Assembly: GCA_946478985.1 (NCBI GenBank)
Contig: CAMLDZ010000121.1
Span: forward strand, 1-9,074
Length of the DNA stretch: 9,074 bases
Direction: 5' to 3'
Source: an uncultured Solimonas sp.
GTDB lineage: Bacteria; Pseudomonadota; Gammaproteobacteria; Nevskiales; Nevskiaceae
Below the pieces are notes generated by a model, which had not been told where the DNA came from, made no database searches, and saw nothing but the letters and a program-made list of their open reading frames with translations. Made by a program: the position numbers and the translations under genes. Below are positions 6,774-9,074 of the stretch, piece after piece. Every line of letters starts with the position of its first letter. The first letter of the stretch is position 1.

Positions 6774-7695
6774 AGCCCTGATTGCCGCCGGAGCGACGCG
6801 AAACCTTGCTGGCGCCCTCGGTCAACAGCTTCGGCGGCGTGTCGAGCGGGAACGCGGCGAAGGTCTTCGACTTGTCGTTGTCCAGGCCCTCGGTCATCGG
6901 CTCCGGCGGGTTCCACGGCCGCGCGTTCGGGGCGCCGCCGTCGATACGGATGCACGAGCCGGTGATGTAGGCGGCGGCCGGCGACAGCAGATAGGTGATC
7001 GCGCCGGAGATCTCGGCGACGTTGCCGTAGCGCTGCGCCGGCACCGACGGCGGGTACTTGAGGATGTCTTCCTGCACGTGCGGCTCGTAGGTGTCGAACC
7101 CGCTGCTGGCGATGCCGCCCGGCGCCACGCAGTTGACGCGCACGCCCGAGTGCGCCCATTCCGAAGCCGCGGTCTGGCTCAGCGTCCACATGCCGCCGCG
7201 CGCCGCGCCGGAGTGGCCGTAGTGGAACCAGCCACCCCAGATGTCGGCAATCATGTTGACGATGGCGCCGCCGTGCTGCTTCATCCAGCGGTTGTAGACC
7301 TCGCGCATGACCATGAAGCCGCCGAACAGGTTGAGGCGGACCACGGCCTCGAAGCCCTTGCTGCTGATCTCTTCCAGCGGCTGGCGGTACTGGCCGCCGG
7401 CGTTGTTGACCAGGCCGTCGATCTTGCCGTGGGTGGCGAGGATCGCCTCGACCATCTCGATCACCTGCTCTTCCTTGCGGATGTCGCAGCCGTGCACGGT
7501 GGCCTTGCCGCCGGCCGCGGTGATCTCCGCGTGGACCTTGGCCAGCTTGTCGGCATCGCGGCCGACGATCGCCACGGTGGCGCCCAGCGAGGCCAGTTCG
7601 TGCGCGGCGCAGCGGCCGATGCCGCTGCCGCCGCCGGTGACGATGATCACTTGGCCGGCGAACAGATCGGGACGGAAAACGGATTGGTAGGACAT
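6772..7695 (-). CDS. Atypical short-chain dehydrogenase/reductase (SDR) with non-standard active site
   Basis: A 307-residue Rossmann-fold protein. TGGGSGIG (20-27) is the dinucleotide-binding loop. VGRDADKL (44-51), with Arg46 after the second strand, suggests NADP(H). CDIR (70-73), NNAG (97-100) and Asn122 (RLNLFGG) are present, as are the APGGI turn (191-195) and ITGSCIRIDGG (244-254). The usual catalytic Ser, Tyr and Lys are replaced by Ala150, Ser162 and Arg166 in the stretch IADIWGG...HSGAARGGMW. The only nearby tyrosine is Tyr159. 2,4-Dienoyl-CoA reductases also lack the usual YxxxK, so an enoyl/dienoyl-CoA or related reductase is possible; a citronellol/citronellal-dehydrogenase-like role is another guess. 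A tail of about 50 residues follows the fold. The ATG at 7695 is preferred over an upstream in-frame start at 7821 because GAGGAG lies 6 bases before it and the earlier residues resemble no SDR. It is the first gene of an operon with the acyl-CoA dehydrogenase. Confidence 0.88.
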   Translation of the reverse strand: MSYQSVFRPDLFAGQVIIVTGGGSGIGRCAAHELASLGATVAIVGRDADKLAKVHAEITAAGGKATVHGCDIRKEEQVIEMVEAILATHGKIDGLVNNAGGQYRQPLEEISSKGFEAVVRLNLFGGFMVMREVYNRWMKQHGGAIVNMIADIWGGWFHYGHSGAARGGMWTLSQTAASEWAHSGVRVNCVAPGGIASSGFDTYEPHVQEDILKYPPSVPAQRYGNVAEISGAITYLLSPAAAYITGSCIRIDGGAPNARPWNPPEPMTEGLDNDKSKTFAAFPLDTPPKLLTEGASKVSRRSGGNQG

Positions 7696-7701
7696 CTGCA
7701 G

Positions 7702-7707
7702 CTCCTC
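7702..7707 (-). promoter_or_regulatory. Ribosome-binding site fixing the SDR start
   Basis: GAGGAG on the minus strand, 6 bases upstream of the ATG at 7695. This near-perfect Shine-Dalgarno decides between this start and the longer in-frame one at 7821. Confidence 0.8.
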
Positions 7708-7828
7708 ATCGGAATCAAGACTCAAAGCCTGATTCTGGCGAGGACGACTGATACAAAAAAGTGCTCTTGCGTAACATTTTTGCCACGCCCGGATGCCGAT
7801 CCGAAAAAGCCCGGCAAGCAACGCCCTT
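7708..7828 (-). promoter_or_regulatory. Leader region of the SDR operon, with A/T-rich patch and small dyad
   Basis: The gap between the small unknown gene and the SDR gene is distinctly AT-richer around 7751-7785 than the surrounding coding DNA, which fits a promoter for the SDR-dehydrogenase operon. On the minus strand a weak pair TGTTAC / TATCAG with 17-bp spacing can be drawn, but it is far from consensus. A 14-bp hairpin (CGGAT-GCCG-ATCCG, 7790-7803) lies just after the small gene's stop. In minus-strand reading it is preceded, not followed, by a T-run, so it is a poor terminator. Confidence 0.3.
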
Positions 7829-8104
7829 TCAGTTCAGGGACTGTCGCGCCTGATCCCTTTCGTCGAGCCAGGCGAGGAATGCCTCGCCGGGTACCACCAT
7901 CACCGTCGGCTGGCCGGTTTCGTCCCGGCCGATACAGACGAATTCGTCGCCCGAGCTCTTGCACATCAAGGTCATCAGGGCGAGTTCGGGCGACGTCTGC
8001 TCGATCGCTGCCAGACTTTCGCGGTGTGAGGCATAGCCCGGCAGCAGCGGCAGTTCGGCTTCCGCCGCCAGGTCCACGGAAGGCTTGCGCGCGCTGCCGC
8101 TCAT
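7829..8104 (-). CDS. Small uncharacterised protein (91 aa)
   Basis: I do not recognise this family. The predicted protein is 91 residues, acidic overall and without a signal peptide or membrane segment. The N-terminal 25 residues (MSGSARKPSVDLAAEAELPL) look flexible. A helix-prone stretch follows (ESLAAIEQTSPELALMTLM, 29-47), then a probable beta-hairpin (GDEFVCIGRDETGQPTVMVV, 52-71) and a C-terminal helix (GEAFLAWLDERDQARQ, 73-88). Two cysteines (48 and 57) are present. The ATG at 8104 is chosen because GGAG (8113-8116) precedes it by 8 bases; a GTG 11 codons upstream has no such site. It sits on the same strand as, and 133 bp upstream of, the SDR gene, and is divergent from the FAD oxidoreductase across 200 bp. 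The Phd-like look of the last half (PTVMVVPGEAFLAWL) is superficial and no toxin gene is adjacent. Confidence 0.6.
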   Translation of the reverse strand: MSGSARKPSVDLAAEAELPLLPGYASHRESLAAIEQTSPELALMTLMCKSSGDEFVCIGRDETGQPTVMVVPGEAFLAWLDERDQARQSLN

Positions 8105-8215
8105 GGCTTGATCTCCGACGGGCGTGTCACATACCACCGCTCAGAGAACACGGGTGAAGCCCAGGCTTGCGGCATTTGCTTCTCCGGTTGTTGCCGAGCG
8201 CCATCGAGCGGCACT

Positions 8216-8229
8216 CGTCTTCAAAGACG
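8216..8229. repeat. Inverted repeat CGTCTT-CA-AAGACG
   Basis: Perfect 6-bp arms with a 2-bp spacer, directly upstream of the TATGAT hexamer and of the second dyad. It has the size and symmetry of a dimeric repressor or activator site. No T-run follows, so it is not a terminator. Confidence 0.5.
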
Positions 8230-8234
8230 TTATG

Positions 8235-8248
8235 ATGCTAGCATGCTA
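8235..8248. repeat. Nested palindromes / direct repeat ATGCTA-GC-ATGCTA
   Basis: ATGCTAGCAT (8235-8244) and TAGCATGCTA (8239-8248) are both perfect 10-bp palindromes that overlap. Read another way, ATGCTA is directly repeated with an 8-bp period. It lies about 55-70 bp upstream of the oxidoreductase ATG, a usual place for an operator. Confidence 0.5.
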
Positions 8249-8304
8249 ATACGCATTCGCCATCCTATTTGCAACCCAGCGGCGGGCATTTGGAGAAATA
8301 AATA

Positions 8305-9074
8305 ATGTCAAATCAATATGATGCGATTATCATCGGCAGCGGCATCGGCGGCGGCGCCATCGGCGCGCTGCTCGCGCACGCTGGCCGCAAGGTTCTGGTG
8401 GTGGAGCGCAACAAGCTCATCGGCGGCCGCTGCATTTCTTACGACCGCGGCGGCGTGCCGATGGACCTAGGCTGGCACTTCTACTGCCTGGGCAAGGTCG
8501 GCCCGCTGCAGGAAGTGCTCAACCGCGTCGGCCTGCCGGACAGCATTCCGTGGAACGACCTCAACGGCACGTCTTACATCCAGATCGGCAAGACCTCCAA
8601 GAAGTACTCCAAGCAGTCGATGTATGAAGCCGCCGCCGAAGACGAGCGCGAGAACTTCAAGCGCCTGTTCGAAGCCGTGTTCAAGCTCACCGACGAGGAG
8701 CTGGACAAGCTCTGGTACGTCACGGTCCATGACTGGGTGCAGTCCTTCACCAAGGACAAGATGGCCAACACGCTGATCGAGAGCTTCGCCGCGCAGTACT
8801 TCTGCGTGCCCTCGTCCGAGGCCAGCGCCGCCGAGTTCATCCGCGCCTTCCGCGACGTGATGGCCAACCGCGCCACCTCGTATCCGTCCGGCGGCAACTA
8901 CTCGGTGCCGCTGGCCTACATCGAGGCGATCAAGAAGTTCGGCGGCGTGGTGATGACGCATACGCCGGTCGAGAAGATCATCGTCGAGAACGGTGCCGCG
9001 GTCGGCATCCGGACCGAAGCCGGTGACGAATTCCGCGCGCCGATGATCATCAGCAATGCCGACATCAAGATGAC
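8305..9074 (+). CDS. Phytoene desaturase/CrtI-like FAD-dependent oxidoreductase, C-terminus cut by window edge
   Basis: The first 256 residues of a flavin amine-oxidase-fold protein; full-length relatives have about 490-550. The FAD ADP-binding loop GSGIGGG (11-17) follows the strand YDAIIIG, and Glu34 ends the second strand (KVLVVERN) where it would bind the adenosine ribose. GGRCISYDRGGVPMDLGWH (40-58) matches the second FAD motif of CrtI, carotene isomerase and retinol saturase relatives. YPSGGNYSVPLAYIEAI, GGVVMTHTPVEKIIVENG and MIISNADIK near the end of the visible part match the same superfamily. It is likely to desaturate, saturate or isomerise a hydrophobic polyene or lipid; the substrate cannot be told and no carotenoid biosynthesis gene is visible here. 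The start is supported by GGAG with a 9-base gap. The opening codons are AT-rich. It is divergent from the 91-residue unknown gene. Confidence 0.88.
   Translation, partial: MSNQYDAIIIGSGIGGGAIGALLAHAGRKVLVVERNKLIGGRCISYDRGGVPMDLGWHFYCLGKVGPLQEVLNRVGLPDSIPWNDLNGTSYIQIGKTSKKYSKQSMYEAAAEDERENFKRLFEAVFKLTDEELDKLWYVTVHDWVQSFTKDKMANTLIESFAAQYFCVPSSEASAAEFIRAFRDVMANRATSYPSGGNYSVPLAYIEAIKKFGGVVMTHTPVEKIIVENGAAVGIRTEAGDEFRAPMIISNADIKM

Larger units (their letters stand above)
8105..8304. promoter_or_regulatory. Divergent regulatory region upstream of the FAD oxidoreductase and the small gene
   Basis: This 200-bp gap lies between two divergent start codons, so both promoters should be here. Its right half is AT-richer than the flanking genes and carries two adjacent dyads (8216-8229 and 8235-8248, listed separately). 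TATGAT at 8231-8236 matches the -10 consensus at five of six positions, but the hexamer 17 bp upstream is not -35-like, so a sigma-70 promoter that needs an activator is only a possibility. GGAG at 8292-8295, 9 bases before the ATG at 8305, is the likely ribosome-binding site of the oxidoreductase. Confidence 0.45.

Noticed and set aside
5379..6965. 528-codon open frame on the plus strand antisense to the acyl-CoA dehydrogenase
   Set aside because: It runs through the 3' part of the cyclase gene in another frame and opposite an unmistakable dehydrogenase. Its product is Ala/Arg/Asp-rich low-complexity sequence typical of antisense frames in high-GC DNA.
7762..7795. Sigma-54 promoter upstream of the SDR operon (TGGCA...)
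   Set aside because: The GG to GC spacing on the minus strand is not the required 10 bp and the TTGC half is absent.
7696..7821. 42-residue N-terminal extension of the SDR
   Set aside because: GAGGAG directly precedes the ATG at 7695, SDRs normally start shortly before the Rossmann strand, and the extension crosses the AT-rich putative promoter.
7829..8104. Possible Phd/YefM-like antitoxin
   Set aside because: Only a vague strand-helix resemblance in the C-terminal half, and no adjacent toxin-like gene.
6754..8157. 467-codon open frame on the plus strand antisense to the SDR and small gene
   Set aside because: Composition is the same GC-driven artefact (long Val/Ala/Asp/Arg runs); no domain is recognisable and the SDR on the other strand is clear.

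Overview
The window is high-GC DNA (roughly two-thirds G+C by eye), densely coded, with short intergenic gaps. It looks like an ordinary chromosomal region of a proteobacterium. The proteins OpdA/PrlC-type oligopeptidase, GpmA and a GGDEF protein fit a gammaproteobacterium. The set of lipid-type acyl-CoA dehydrogenase, SDR and phytoene-desaturase-like protein would suit a Nevskiales/Solimonadaceae-like hydrocarbon or lipid degrader, but this assignment is inference. I see no tRNA, rRNA, CRISPR, insertion sequence or phage gene.

Layout. Positions 1-2295 hold a minus-strand block, in transcription order: a lipoprotein alpha/beta hydrolase (2295-1279), a gamma-class carbonic anhydrase-like protein whose GTG start overlaps the hydrolase stop (1282-749), and gpmA (670 to beyond the left edge). 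A 188-bp divergent region follows. On the plus strand come the M3 oligopeptidase prlC (2484-4553), a convincing intrinsic terminator (4565-4600), and a PAS-GGDEF diguanylate cyclase (4649-5590). Convergent with that, on the minus strand, is a tight two-gene operon. Its first gene is a short-chain dehydrogenase/reductase (7695-6772) and its second, 10 bp on, is an LCAD-like acyl-CoA dehydrogenase (6761-5616). Upstream on the same strand is a 91-residue unknown protein (8104-7829). Divergent from that, across a 200-bp region rich in short palindromes, is a phytoene-desaturase/CrtI-like FAD oxidoreductase that runs off the right edge (8305-9074).

How the genes relate. The gpmA, gamma-CA and prlC genes are housekeeping or general-maintenance functions and probably unconnected. 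The SDR-acyl-CoA dehydrogenase pair is the clearest functional unit: an acyl-CoA oxidation step plus an NAD(P)H-linked redox step on a fatty, branched or terpenoid acyl-CoA. The SDR has lost the standard Ser-Tyr-Lys catalytic residues. The dehydrogenase has glycine where medium- and short-chain enzymes carry the catalytic glutamate, but keeps the alternative LCAD/IVD-type glutamate. The diguanylate cyclase has an intact GGEEF active site but no RxxD inhibitory site.

No clearly new multi-gene system is evident. The points most worth a second look are the atypical SDR and its partner, the nested palindromes upstream of the FAD oxidoreductase, and the uncharacterised small protein.
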